In this document: positions 52,029 to 59,888 of the stretch, one piece after another
How positions within the stretch are numbered: position 1 is the stretch's first letter
Layout: the number at the start of each line of letters is the position of its first letter
Assembly: GCA_000272025.2 (NCBI GenBank)
Contig: AKCV02000004.1
Span: forward strand, 1 to 64,000
Length of the DNA stretch: 64,000 nucleotides
From: Imbroritus primus
Lineage (GTDB): Bacteria > Pseudomonadota > Gammaproteobacteria > Burkholderiales > Burkholderiaceae
Direction of reading: 5' to 3'
Program-made: the position numbers and the translations under genes
Notes under the pieces: model-generated
Seen by the model: the letters and a program-made list of their open reading frames with translations, nothing else
The model's database searches: none
Told to the model about the DNA's origin: nothing

Positions 52029-52422
52029 GACGTGGCCGGTAGGCGGCTCCGCAGAAACGGGTACACATTACGCGCTTTCAGCGCAGAAAGTAAATCTTTT
52101 AAAAGTTAGGAAAAGAGATCTTTTCTTAACTTTTTATTTCTCTCCGAAGCAGCGATGGCACGCCTGTGATCCTAAACCTCCATTGAATGTTTCCATAGGG
52201 CTCACAGTGCTGAATATCAGCAAGCTCACCCTTATTCAATAATTCGTCCACCCTACTTGATGGGTAAATGTAAATACTGAGTCACCAAGAGCATTGTTGG
52301 TTGCGACTCAAAATTTTGCGTATTTCTCTGAATTATTGATTCAAGCGCATGACAATCCGATGATTCAATGGCACACTGGGCGCGTCCAGGATAAGGACGA
52401 ATTGATCAATAAAAGGAATGCC
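52029..52422. other. AT-rich region between galU and the H-NS-like gene
   Basis: About 390 bp, much lower in G+C than its surroundings. It holds the galU terminator (separate entry) and a short palindrome GCTGA-ATA-TCAGC at 52209-52221, and must contain the promoter of the H-NS-like gene. AT-rich DNA here would be a natural target for autoregulation by the H-NS-like product. Confidence 0.5.
52101..52138 (+). terminator. AT-rich 15-bp hairpin terminator after galU
   Basis: AAAAGTTAGGAAAAG (52101-52115) pairs with CTTTTCTTAACTTTT (52120-52134), a 15-bp stem with a single G-T pair, a 4-nt loop and trailing T residues. Unusually AT-rich for this genome. Confidence 0.8.
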
Positions 52423-52731
52423 ATGGCAAACTATCAGGATATTCTCAAGCAAATCGCAGAGTTGCAAAAACAGGCGGAAGAGATCAAGACACGGGAAAAA
52501 TCATCCGTGATCAAGGAAATTACGGAAAAAATCGCGCAATACGGACTCACCGCTGAAGAACTGGGTTTCAGCAGCAAAGGCGGCAGCGCCGCAAAAAAAC
52601 CGGTACGCAAGGTTGCTGTCCGCTATCGCGATGCGGCCGGAAATACTTGGACTGGACGCGGCAAACGCCCGTCGTGGCTGGTGAAAGAACTGGCCAACGG
52701 TAAATCGGTGGACGATTTCCTGGTCGGGTAA
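52423..52731 (+). CDS. H-NS-like nucleoid protein
   Basis: 102 residues from an ATG with AAAAGGA upstream; a longer upstream frame is not supported. Residues about 2-45 form a coiled-coil oligomerisation region (DILKQIAELQKQAEEIK). Residues about 63-102 are the H-NS C-terminal DNA-binding domain (YRDAAGNTWTGRGKRPSWLVKEL) with the TGRGKRP minor-groove loop. Typical of Burkholderiales H-NS-type proteins, which silence AT-rich and horizontally acquired DNA. Confidence 0.92.
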   Translation: MANYQDILKQIAELQKQAEEIKTREKSSVIKEITEKIAQYGLTAEELGFSSKGGSAAKKPVRKVAVRYRDAAGNTWTGRGKRPSWLVKELANGKSVDDFLVG

Positions 52732-52740
52732 GACGCTGCA

Positions 52741-52770
52741 TCGCTGGAGCAATGGCTATTGCTCCAGCGA
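52741..52770. terminator. 12-bp perfect hairpin between the H-NS-like gene and galE
   Basis: TCGCTGGAGCAA (52741-52752) and TTGCTCCAGCGA (52759-52770) are perfect arms with a 6-nt loop between convergent genes. No T tract follows on either strand, so a Rho-assisted or bidirectional transcript end is likely. Confidence 0.6.
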
Positions 52771-52825
52771 TTGCTTACGGGCGGATAACCAGCAAGACCG
52801 GCGTTACCAAAGCCAGTCTGGTCCC

Positions 52826-53842
52826 TCAGTCGTTGAAACCGTCCGGATAAGCCGACTGCCAGCGCCACGAATCCCGGCACATGTCGTCCAATGTCTTTTC
52901 TGCGCGCCACCCGAGCAATCGCTCCGCCAATGCTGGATTGGCATAACAGGTAGCAATATCCCCCGCCCTGCGCGCCACGATTGCATAAGGAATCGGGCGG
53001 CCGGATGCCTTCTCATAGGCGGCCACCACATCCAGCACGCTATAGCCCTGCCCGGTACCCAGATTGACGGTGATGCCATGGTCCGCGCCTGCCAGATAAT
53101 CGAGGGCGCGCAGATGACCACGCGCCAGGTCCACTACGTGGATATAATCGCGCACTCCCGTGCCGTCATGGGTCGGATAATCACCACCAAACACGCTGAG
53201 GCGCTCGAGCTTCCCCGCGGCCACGCGCGCAACATATGGCATCAGATTATTGGGAATGCCACGTGGATCCTCGCCCAGCAACCCGCTTTCATGCGCCCCC
53301 ACCGGATTGAAATAGCGTAAGTAACCAATGCGCCACTTTTTATTGGCATACTCGAGGTCGCGCAGAATCTGTTCACACATCAACTTGGTTTGCCCATACG
53401 GATTGGTGGCCGACAGGGGAAAATCCTCCAGGATCGGTACCGTATGCGGATTGCCGTAAACCGTGGCGGATGAACTGAATACCAGGGTATAAATCCCGGC
53501 GGATTCCATGGCCTGGCACAGCGTCAGTAAACTACCGAGATTATTATCGTAATAAGCCAGCGGCATGGAAACCGATTCGCCAACCGCTTTAAGTGCAGCA
53601 AAATGCACAACCGCCTCGATCGCATGGTCACGCAGTATTTGATCCAGCAGCGCGCGGTCGCGCACATCACCCTGTACAAATACCGGTTTCATGCCCGTGA
53701 CCGTCTCGATGCGCCCGAGCACCTTAGGGCTGCTGTTGCAGAGGTTATCGATGCCGACGACCCGATATCCGGCTTGCAGCAACTCAATCCAGGTATGCGT
53801 TGCGATATAGCCGGTCGCGCCGGTCAGAAGTACGGTTTGCAT
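52826..53842 (-). CDS. galE: UDP-glucose 4-epimerase
   Basis: 338 residues. NAD-binding TGATGYIATHTWIELL; the canonical GG-x-GYIGSH is GATGYIATH here. The catalytic Ser in SSSATVYG and Tyr in NPYGQTK are present, and YFNPVGAHESGLLGEDP and RDYIHVVDLARGH follow. Interconverts UDP-glucose and UDP-galactose for surface polysaccharides. It is convergent with the H-NS-like gene. Confidence 0.94.
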   Translation of the reverse strand: MQTVLLTGATGYIATHTWIELLQAGYRVVGIDNLCNSSPKVLGRIETVTGMKPVFVQGDVRDRALLDQILRDHAIEAVVHFAALKAVGESVSMPLAYYDNNLGSLLTLCQAMESAGIYTLVFSSSATVYGNPHTVPILEDFPLSATNPYGQTKLMCEQILRDLEYANKKWRIGYLRYFNPVGAHESGLLGEDPRGIPNNLMPYVARVAAGKLERLSVFGGDYPTHDGTGVRDYIHVVDLARGHLRALDYLAGADHGITVNLGTGQGYSVLDVVAAYEKASGRPIPYAIVARRAGDIATCYANPALAERLLGWRAEKTLDDMCRDSWRWQSAYPDGFND

Positions 53843-53901
53843 GGGTTTACAGGTGCCTGAGAGGATGAGTGATTGTAGCGCAACGCTCAGGCCACCCTAG
53901 G

Positions 53902-54894
53902 TCACTCCGCAGCACGTGCGGGTGGATGCCCGGCAAGGCGCGCCTGCCAGTCGCGATATGCCTGCACCAGCCGCCACCCCGAGGCCACATCCCGCATGCC
54001 GAGCTGGCTGGCAATTTCCTGGGGCGGCACATCCTGTTCGATCAATAGCGCGCCATGCGAATTCCGCAAGGTCTGGGGCGACGCCCGATCGCGCCTTGTT
54101 GAGAGAATGCCGGCTCCGTCCAGCCAATGCTCGATACGCCGGTAGATCGAAGCGGCGTGCATGGCACGGCCGGTGATGTTTGCTGGAAACAGCCAGCCTC
54201 CTTGCGTCCCGGCCGTTGCGCGCAGCGCGACCCAATGACGCAGTACCCCGGCAGCGAATGGCAGAACGACGGCCTGGCGTACCTGACCTTGTCTGCCGCG
54301 CGGTACAGTGATCCTGCTGCAGTCCGGCGCCAATGCCTCCAGCGTGAGCACGCGGGCTTCTCCAACCTTGAGCCCGGCGCCCAGAAACACGGCGACCAAC
54401 GCGGCGTCACGGCTGGCTTTCCAATCCGTCGCACTGGTTGAATGAGCGCCCTGGCGTCCATCGGGCACCTGCAGCAGGACAATGAGATGCTCGATTTCCG
54501 CTGGCGCAAGAAACGCAGTCGGATCGTTATCACCTTCCGCGAGCCGCTCTCTGACGGCGCGGCTCGCAGGGTTGTGAGACGCTGCCTGAATATGCTGCAA
54601 ATGGTGAAACACACGCTCGATCAAACGGGCGTACCGATACCGATGCCGCTTCTCCAATCCGCCATCGTCAAGAAATTCACCAATATGGTGCGCTTGCCAT
54701 CGTGGCAGCGCGAGCTTGCGTTCACCTGTCCAGCGCAACCATTTACGCCACATCGCTCCATAGACGGTTGCCGTGCTGGCGCGGAATCCCTGCATGGCCA
54801 ACCAGTGTTCAAATGCCTGTTCAGGCCGCTGCAGCCAGTCTTCCAGGTTTGGTTCAAAGAGGCCGGAGCCCCCCATTATTTGCGAGTCAGGCAT
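53902..54894 (-). CDS. Degenerate tyrosine recombinase/integrase
   Basis: 330 residues from the ATG starting MPDSQIMGGSGLFEP; other in-frame ATGs at 54957 and 54876 are possible, and none has a clear ribosome site. Residues about 15-110 form a SAM-like core-binding domain and about 120-320 a phage-integrase catalytic domain. Active-site residues have drifted: the first Arg position reads GLKVGEAR, the His-x-x-Arg box reads QTLRNSH (His to Gln, second His to Asn), while the Arg and the terminal Tyr (VQAYRDW) are kept. It therefore probably lacks normal strand-exchange activity or is specialised. No attachment repeats or other phage genes are nearby. Confidence 0.75.
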   Translation of the reverse strand: MPDSQIMGGSGLFEPNLEDWLQRPEQAFEHWLAMQGFRASTATVYGAMWRKWLRWTGERKLALPRWQAHHIGEFLDDGGLEKRHRYRYARLIERVFHHLQHIQAASHNPASRAVRERLAEGDNDPTAFLAPAEIEHLIVLLQVPDGRQGAHSTSATDWKASRDAALVAVFLGAGLKVGEARVLTLEALAPDCSRITVPRGRQGQVRQAVVLPFAAGVLRHWVALRATAGTQGGWLFPANITGRAMHAASIYRRIEHWLDGAGILSTRRDRASPQTLRNSHGALLIEQDVPPQEIASQLGMRDVASGWRLVQAYRDWQARLAGHPPARAAE

Positions 54895-55022
54895 GATGTG
54901 GGCGAAAAAAAGAACGGCGGTTAATTGCATTTTATGTCCTGCCACCCAAACTGGCAATGTCTGTTCCGCACCACACTTTCACCACAATGGAGCAGCGACT
55001 GGTGCATTGCACAAGAATGCTG

Positions 55023-55028
55023 CTATAA
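55023..55028 (+). promoter_or_regulatory. -10 box of the small gene at 55096
   Basis: Perfect TATAAT. No good -35 at 17 nt (TGGTGC 18 nt upstream is weak). Two palindromes follow immediately. Confidence 0.5.
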
Positions 55029-55057
55029 TTAGGGTAATCCCTAAGAGGGAAATCCCT
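55029..55057. promoter_or_regulatory. Two adjacent AGGG/CCCT palindromes at the transcription start
   Basis: TTAGGG-TAAT-CCCTAA (55029-55044) and AGGGA-AA-TCCCT (55046-55057) are perfect inverted repeats placed right after the TATAAT. They cover the expected start site, so they look like an operator for a repressor, or a leader RNA structure. Confidence 0.55.
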
Positions 55058-55095
55058 AGGTCAACGGACCGGGGCAACTTTAAGGAGTGCTTACC

Positions 55096-55290
55096 ATGCA
55101 AACCCGCCAAGACGTCAAACTCACTGACCAACTCGAACGTGAACTGATCGCCCGCGAACTGAACGGTGACTTCCGTGACATGGCCGATCGCGACACGTCG
55201 CTCGCCGGCCTGTGGAACACGCTGCACGGTTTCGTGGCGCGTCTGCAGGCAGTCGCGCGCAAGGCCAACATCGCCTACGTGAACGGCTAA
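55096..55290 (+). CDS. Small hypothetical protein
   Basis: 64 residues starting MQTRQDVKLT with AAGGAG ahead of the ATG (an in-frame ATG lies 9 nt upstream). It is charged and helical at the N-terminus (DQLERELIARELNGDFRDM) and ends ARLQAVARKANIAYVNG. No signal peptide or membrane segment. I do not recognise the family. The strong promoter signal and clean terminator suggest an expressed, regulated gene. Confidence 0.7.
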   Translation: MQTRQDVKLTDQLERELIARELNGDFRDMADRDTSLAGLWNTLHGFVARLQAVARKANIAYVNG

Positions 55291-55712
55291 GTTTCGGCAG
55301 CGCCGATCCAGCCATCCAGGCACGTGTCGCCTGCCTCACCCGAGGCGCAAATCGCACCGATGCTGCGACAACGTACTGACTGATCCAGCCAGTCGCTACC
55401 CGGCGCGATGACTATGTCCGTCCTCCCTGAGGGGAGGCACGGACACCTTTCTTTCCCCTCCCCGCTCCACGACCACGCTCTCTGCCGCCATACCGCAGCC
55501 GGCAGTCATGCGCACCCGCGTCGCGGCGTGCGTCAGTGCTGACAGTTATCTGTCACTCCGGGAATTCCACGCCTTGTGCATGCCCAGCCGCCTCTCTACA
55601 ATCGGTGTGCCATGACCAGCACCTTGGCTATGGCACACCAGCAACCAGTTTTGCCCGTCATCTGCAGGCAGGATCGGCATCATCCGGGCAAAAAGACCCG
55701 CGAGAGCCCCAG
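55291..55712. other. Gap between the small gene and the TRAP operon
   Basis: About 420 bp. The first half holds the terminator of the small gene; the second half should contain the promoter of the TRAP operon, which I cannot locate precisely. In-frame codons upstream of 55713 are not supported because the Tat signal begins exactly there. Confidence 0.5.
55416..55455 (+). terminator. Terminator after the small gene at 55096
   Basis: GTCCGT-CCTCCC pairs with GGGAGG-ACGGAC (one bulged C) across a 4-nt loop, ending at 55444, followed by ACCTTTCTTTCC. Twelve base pairs and a pyrimidine-rich tail. Confidence 0.75.
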
Positions 55713-56837
55713 ATGAAACGTCGTTCCTTTCTATTGAAGGCATCGGCAGCCGCCGTGGCCGGTACGGCCATGGCAGCCTGCAGCAAGAAAGAGCAGGCTC
55801 CAGCGCCTTCCGCAGCCCCCTCGGTGACGACCGGCAACCCAGCCATCGAGTGGCGACTGGCCTCCAGTTTTCCCAAGTCGATCGACACCATCTACGGTAC
55901 GGCCGAGCTCTTCGCCAATCGGGTCAAGAGCCTGACCGACGGCAAGTTCAATATCAAGATCTTCGCCGCAGGCGAAATCGTGCCGGGCCTGCAGGTACTC
56001 GACGCCGTGCAGAACGATACCGTTCAGGTCGGCCATACCGCAGGGTATTACTACTACGGCAAGAATCCGGCCATGGCCTTCGATACGACGGTTCCCTTCG
56101 GCCTCACCACACGCCAGCAGAACGCGTGGATGCTGCAGGGCAACGGCATGAAGCTGATGCGGGAGTTCTTCAGCGATTACAACATCGTCAATTTCCTGGG
56201 CGGCAACACCTCCGCACAAATGGGCGGCTGGTTCCGCAAGGAAATCCGCACCGTGGCCGACCTCCAGGGGCTCAAGTACCGGATCGCCGGTTTTGCCGGC
56301 GCCGTGCTCTCGCGCCTGGGCGTGGTGCCGCAGCAGATCGCCGGGGGCGACATTTATCCGGCCCTCGAAAAAGGCACGATCGACGCGGCCGAATGGGTCG
56401 GCCCGTATGACGACGAGAAGCTCGGGTTCCAGAAGGTTGCGCCTTACTACTACTATCCCGGCTGGTGGGAAGGCAGCGCGCAGCTGTCGTTCTACGTGTC
56501 GGCAAAAGAATGGGCCAAGCTGCCGCCGCTATACCAGGCGGCCATCGAAACCGCATCGCTTGAGGCCCATACGCAGATGACGGCCAAGTATGACCACGTC
56601 AATCCGCAAGCCCTTGCCCGGCTGCTGGAAAACGGCGTGAAACTTCGCCCGTTCTCCCGGGAAATCCTTGAGGCGTGTTTCAAGGCCACGCAGGATGCCT
56701 ATGCGGAAGAGCGCGAGAAGAACCCGGCATTCAAGAAGATCTTCGACGACTGGCGCGTATACCGCAACAATGAAGCCGCCTGGTTCAACGTCACGGAGCA
56801 GGCATTCGCGCAATTCAGCTTCCAGCACAAGCTGTAG
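55713..56837 (+). CDS. TRAP transporter substrate-binding protein (DctP family), Tat lipoprotein
   Basis: 374 residues starting MKRRSFLLKASAAAVAGTAMAACSKKE. This is a twin-arginine signal (RRSFLLK) ending in a lipobox (MAAC) with lipidated Cys27, so the protein is probably folded before export and anchored in the membrane. The mature part is a DctP-type binding fold (WRLASSFPKSIDTIYGTAELFANRVKSLTDGKFNIKIFAAGEIVPG, then LQGLKYRIAGFAGAVLSRLGVVPQQIAGGDIYPALEKGTIDAAEW). Members of this subgroup often bind 2-oxo or aromatic acids. It is followed by the two permease genes. Confidence 0.92.
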   Translation: MKRRSFLLKASAAAVAGTAMAACSKKEQAPAPSAAPSVTTGNPAIEWRLASSFPKSIDTIYGTAELFANRVKSLTDGKFNIKIFAAGEIVPGLQVLDAVQNDTVQVGHTAGYYYYGKNPAMAFDTTVPFGLTTRQQNAWMLQGNGMKLMREFFSDYNIVNFLGGNTSAQMGGWFRKEIRTVADLQGLKYRIAGFAGAVLSRLGVVPQQIAGGDIYPALEKGTIDAAEWVGPYDDEKLGFQKVAPYYYYPGWWEGSAQLSFYVSAKEWAKLPPLYQAAIETASLEAHTQMTAKYDHVNPQALARLLENGVKLRPFSREILEACFKATQDAYAEEREKNPAFKKIFDDWRVYRNNEAAWFNVTEQAFAQFSFQHKL

Positions 56838-56899
56838 GCCGCAGGACAGTCACCGAGGCTACCGACCGCATGTGGCGGTCATTTCAACCAGGAGGCGCC

Positions 56900-57481
56900 A
56901 TGGCCGCTCTCATGGGACTATCACGGGCCATCGATGCCCTGAGCGAAGCCGTGGGCCGCTGGACCAGTTGGCTGGTTTTGCTGGCCGTGCTGATCTGCGC
57001 GGGCAACGCGCTGATTCGCTACAGCCTGCATATCAGCTCGAATGCATGGCTGGAACTGCAGTGGTACCTGTTCGCAGCAATCTTCCTGCTCGGAGCGGGC
57101 TACACGTTGAAGCGCGATGAACATGTACGCATCGATGTCGTCACCGGGCGCTTTCCGGAGCGCGTGCGGGTCTGGATCGATATCGGCGGGCTGTGCCTGT
57201 TCCTGCTGCCCATCAGTGCCGTCATCCTGTGGTTTGCCGCACCCTATGCATGGGACGCTTTCGTATCTGGCGAAAAATCCGGCAATGCCGGAGGTCTGGT
57301 GCGCTGGCCCGCGAAATTCCTGATTGTTGCCGGATTTGTCCTGTTGATCCTGCAGGCGCTCTCCGAACTGATCAAGCGCATCGCCTACCTGCGGGGCCAG
57401 CTGCCTGCTGCGATGTTCGGCCGCGCCGCCAATGGGCTGGCAGACGACGCGCCTTCCCCCTCCAACGACTTGCAACCGTGA
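56900..57481 (+). CDS. TRAP transporter small permease (DctQ)
   Basis: 193 residues with an AGGAGG 5 nt before the ATG. Four predicted membrane helices (about 22-42, 58-76, 99-121, 142-165). DctQ is the small membrane partner that docks the binding protein. It lies 62 nt after dctP and 13 nt before the large permease. Confidence 0.9.
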   Translation: MAALMGLSRAIDALSEAVGRWTSWLVLLAVLICAGNALIRYSLHISSNAWLELQWYLFAAIFLLGAGYTLKRDEHVRIDVVTGRFPERVRVWIDIGGLCLFLLPISAVILWFAAPYAWDAFVSGEKSGNAGGLVRWPAKFLIVAGFVLLILQALSELIKRIAYLRGQLPAAMFGRAANGLADDAPSPSNDLQP

Positions 57482-57494
57482 GCGCGCGCCAGCC

Positions 57495-59177
57495 ATGACG
57501 GAATTTCTCATCGCGAACATGGCGCCGATCATGTTCGTCTCGCTGGTGCTCTTTCTGCTGTCGGGTTTTCCCATTGCCTTCGCCCTCGCCGCGAATGGTC
57601 TGTTGTTCGGCTTCCTCGGCATCGAGCTGGGCCTGTTGCAACCAGCCTTGCTGCAAGCCCTGCCGAACCGCCTGTTCGGGATCATCGAAAACGACACGCT
57701 GCTGGCCATCCCGTTCTTCACCTTCATGGGCCTGATTCTCGAGCGTTCGGGCATGGCCGAGGACCTGCTCGATACCATCGGCCAGCTGTTCGGCCCCATC
57801 CGAGGCGGACTGGCCTATGCGGTGGTATTCGTCGGTGCACTGCTGGCGGCCACTACCGGCGTCGTGGCCGCCTCGGTCATTTCAATGGGCCTGATCTCGC
57901 TGCCGCTCATGCTGAAGTATCAGTACGACAAACGCCTGGCGACCGGCGTCATCGCCGCATCAGGGACGCTTGCGCAGATCATTCCGCCGTCGCTGGTCCT
58001 GATCGTGCTCGCCGACCAGCTTGGGCGCTCGGTTGGCGATATGTACAAGGGTGCATTCATTCCTGGCATGCTGCTGGCCGGGCTGTATATGGCGTATGTT
58101 TTCATCGTCAGCATGATCCGGCCGGCGGCGGCCCCTGCCCTGCCGCCCGAGGCGCGCATCTTCCGCGAGGCGGATGGCCGTTCCGGCGTGCGCTCGGTCC
58201 TGGTGCTGGCAGCCCTCGCCACGGCCACTGGCATCGTCACTGCGTTGCGCTACAAACCCGGCGGGCCGCTCGACGAGCGCCTGGTCGTCGCCATCGGCGC
58301 GGGCATTGCCCTCGCCTTCTGCATCGCGGTTGCCAACCGGGTGCTGCACCTGAATCTGCTGTCCAGGATGGCGGAGAAAGTCACGTTTGTCCTGATTCCG
58401 CCACTGGCGCTGATCTTTATCGTGCTAGGCACCATCTTTATCGGCGTGGCCACCCCAACGGAAGGCGGCGGCATGGGCGCATTCGGCGCGCTAGTGCTGG
58501 CGCTGGCCAAGAGGCGCCTGGCAATGCCATTGCTGCGGCAAGCCATGGAGTCGACCTTGCGGCTGTCGGCCTTCGTCATTTTCATCCTGATTGGCGCACG
58601 CGTCTTTTCGCTGACCTTCTATGCCGTCGATGGCCACCTGTGGGTCGAACACCTGCTGACTGCCCTGCCGGGTGGCCAGCTTGGCTTCCTGGTCGTAGTG
58701 AACATCCTGTTCTTCCTGCTCGCCTTCTTCCTCGATTTCTTCGAGCTGGCCTTCATCCTGATTCCGCTTGTCGGGCCGGTGGCCGACAAGCTCGGCATCG
58801 ACCTGATCTGGTTTGGCGTGCTGATTGGCGTCAACATGCAGACGTCATTCATGCACCCGCCGTTCGGCTTTGCTCTGTTCTACCTGCGCTCCGTCGCCCC
58901 GCGCACCGTCAAGACCAGCGACATCTACTGGGGCGCGGTACCGTTTGTCGTCATCCAGCTCATCATGGTGGCGCTCATCATCGCCTTCCCTGCGCTGGTC
59001 AGTGTGGACAAGCACGCGCAACAGGACCGTTCGGTCGTGCGGGAACTGCAGTTGGGGGGAGATCGGAACCAGGAACGTGGCAGCGAAACACCGCGCGAAT
59101 TGTCGTTGCCTCCGGCGGGCAACCAGGGAAATGGCGCGAGCGCGCCGAGTTTCGAATTTACGACGCCACGGCAATAA
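57495..59177 (+). CDS. TRAP transporter large permease (DctM)
   Basis: 560 residues, about twelve membrane helices. DctM-type motifs: NDTLLAIPFFTFMGLILERSGMAEDLLDTIGQLFGPIRGGLAYAVVFVGALLAATTGVVAAS, GTLAQIIPPSLVLIVLADQLG, and MHPPFGFALFYLRS. It is a sodium-coupled symporter subunit. A hydrophilic C-terminal tail of about 65 residues after the last helix (from SVDKHAQQDRS) is longer than usual. A strong hairpin follows the gene. Confidence 0.92.
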   Translation: MTEFLIANMAPIMFVSLVLFLLSGFPIAFALAANGLLFGFLGIELGLLQPALLQALPNRLFGIIENDTLLAIPFFTFMGLILERSGMAEDLLDTIGQLFGPIRGGLAYAVVFVGALLAATTGVVAASVISMGLISLPLMLKYQYDKRLATGVIAASGTLAQIIPPSLVLIVLADQLGRSVGDMYKGAFIPGMLLAGLYMAYVFIVSMIRPAAAPALPPEARIFREADGRSGVRSVLVLAALATATGIVTALRYKPGGPLDERLVVAIGAGIALAFCIAVANRVLHLNLLSRMAEKVTFVLIPPLALIFIVLGTIFIGVATPTEGGGMGAFGALVLALAKRRLAMPLLRQAMESTLRLSAFVIFILIGARVFSLTFYAVDGHLWVEHLLTALPGGQLGFLVVVNILFFLLAFFLDFFELAFILIPLVGPVADKLGIDLIWFGVLIGVNMQTSFMHPPFGFALFYLRSVAPRTVKTSDIYWGAVPFVVIQLIMVALIIAFPALVSVDKHAQQDRSVVRELQLGGDRNQERGSETPRELSLPPAGNQGNGASAPSFEFTTPRQ

Positions 59178-59186
59178 CGGAAGCCG

Positions 59187-59210
59187 CATGCCCCGGATCA
59201 CCGGGGCATG
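59187..59210 (+). terminator. 10-bp perfect hairpin after the TRAP operon
   Basis: CATGCCCCGG (59187-59196), loop ATCA, CCGGGGCATG (59201-59210), 10 bp after the dctM stop. No T tract is present, so termination may need Rho, but the stem is strong and serves both this operon and the convergent regulator. Confidence 0.65.
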
Positions 59211-59256
59211 GACAGATGCACGCTGGCGCATGCCAGCGGATAGATTTCCAGCGGTG

Positions 59257-59661
59257 TCAGGCCTTGTTCAACGGCGGCGAGGAAGATCCTGCGCCGCCCG
59301 ATGACCCGCCCGCACCGCCTGCAGTAGTACCACCATCCGCCGCGGGTGCGGCAGGCGCTCCGGCATCGCGCGTCAATCCAGCTGGCTGACTGGCGCCGCG
59401 CCGCCCGGCGCTTTCGTCAGGAATGGCATCGTTGGCCTGGAGGAACGCGGTGATCTCGGGACTCAAATGCTTCGGCACCATGAAGACATCCAGCCCCAGG
59501 GCATTGCAGGCCGACACGAACGTCGACATTCTTGGATCCGCCTGCCCCGACTCCGCACGCAGATAGGCCTCGCGAGAAATTCCCGCGCGTTGGGCCACTT
59601 CCTCTTGTTTGAGGCGGCGTGACTTACGCACTGCGCGCAATTGCTTGAATAGCTCACTCAT
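59257..59661 (-). CDS. XRE-family transcriptional regulator
   Basis: 134 residues. A helix-turn-helix of the Cro/C1 type occupies about residues 5-62 (RLKQEEVAQRAGISREAYLRAESGQADPRMSTFVSACNALGLD). The C-terminal 40 residues are a low-complexity Ala/Gly/Pro/Ser tail. No toxin partner is adjacent (the neighbour is a cell-wall protein), so a toxin-antitoxin role is not supported. It is convergent with the TRAP operon. Confidence 0.85.
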   Translation of the reverse strand: MSELFKQLRAVRKSRRLKQEEVAQRAGISREAYLRAESGQADPRMSTFVSACNALGLDVFMVPKHLSPEITAFLQANDAIPDESAGRRGASQPAGLTRDAGAPAAPAADGGTTAGGAGGSSGGAGSSSPPLNKA

Positions 59662-59888
59662 GATGTGTGTCCCTGTTGCGCGGCTGCTCCTGGCAGCAAC
59701 GTCCGCTCAAAAAACCATGTGTGGATCACATGCCCGGTCGAGCATCTTGCTATGCACACGGCAAGGGAAGCGTGCGCGATATTTCGTGCCCGTATGTGGA
59801 CAATAGGACGTTTCAGGGAAAATCACAACGCTGGCAAACACTCAGATGTACTCTACCGTTACAGCGGTTACACGCGTGAAACATCAAG

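Noticed and set aside
53902..54894. A genomic island or prophage boundary at the recombinase
   Set aside because: No attachment repeats, tRNA gene or phage genes were found around it; the flanking genes are housekeeping.
59257..59661. Toxin-antitoxin antitoxin gene
   Set aside because: An XRE domain is present but no toxin-like gene is adjacent and it does not overlap its neighbours.
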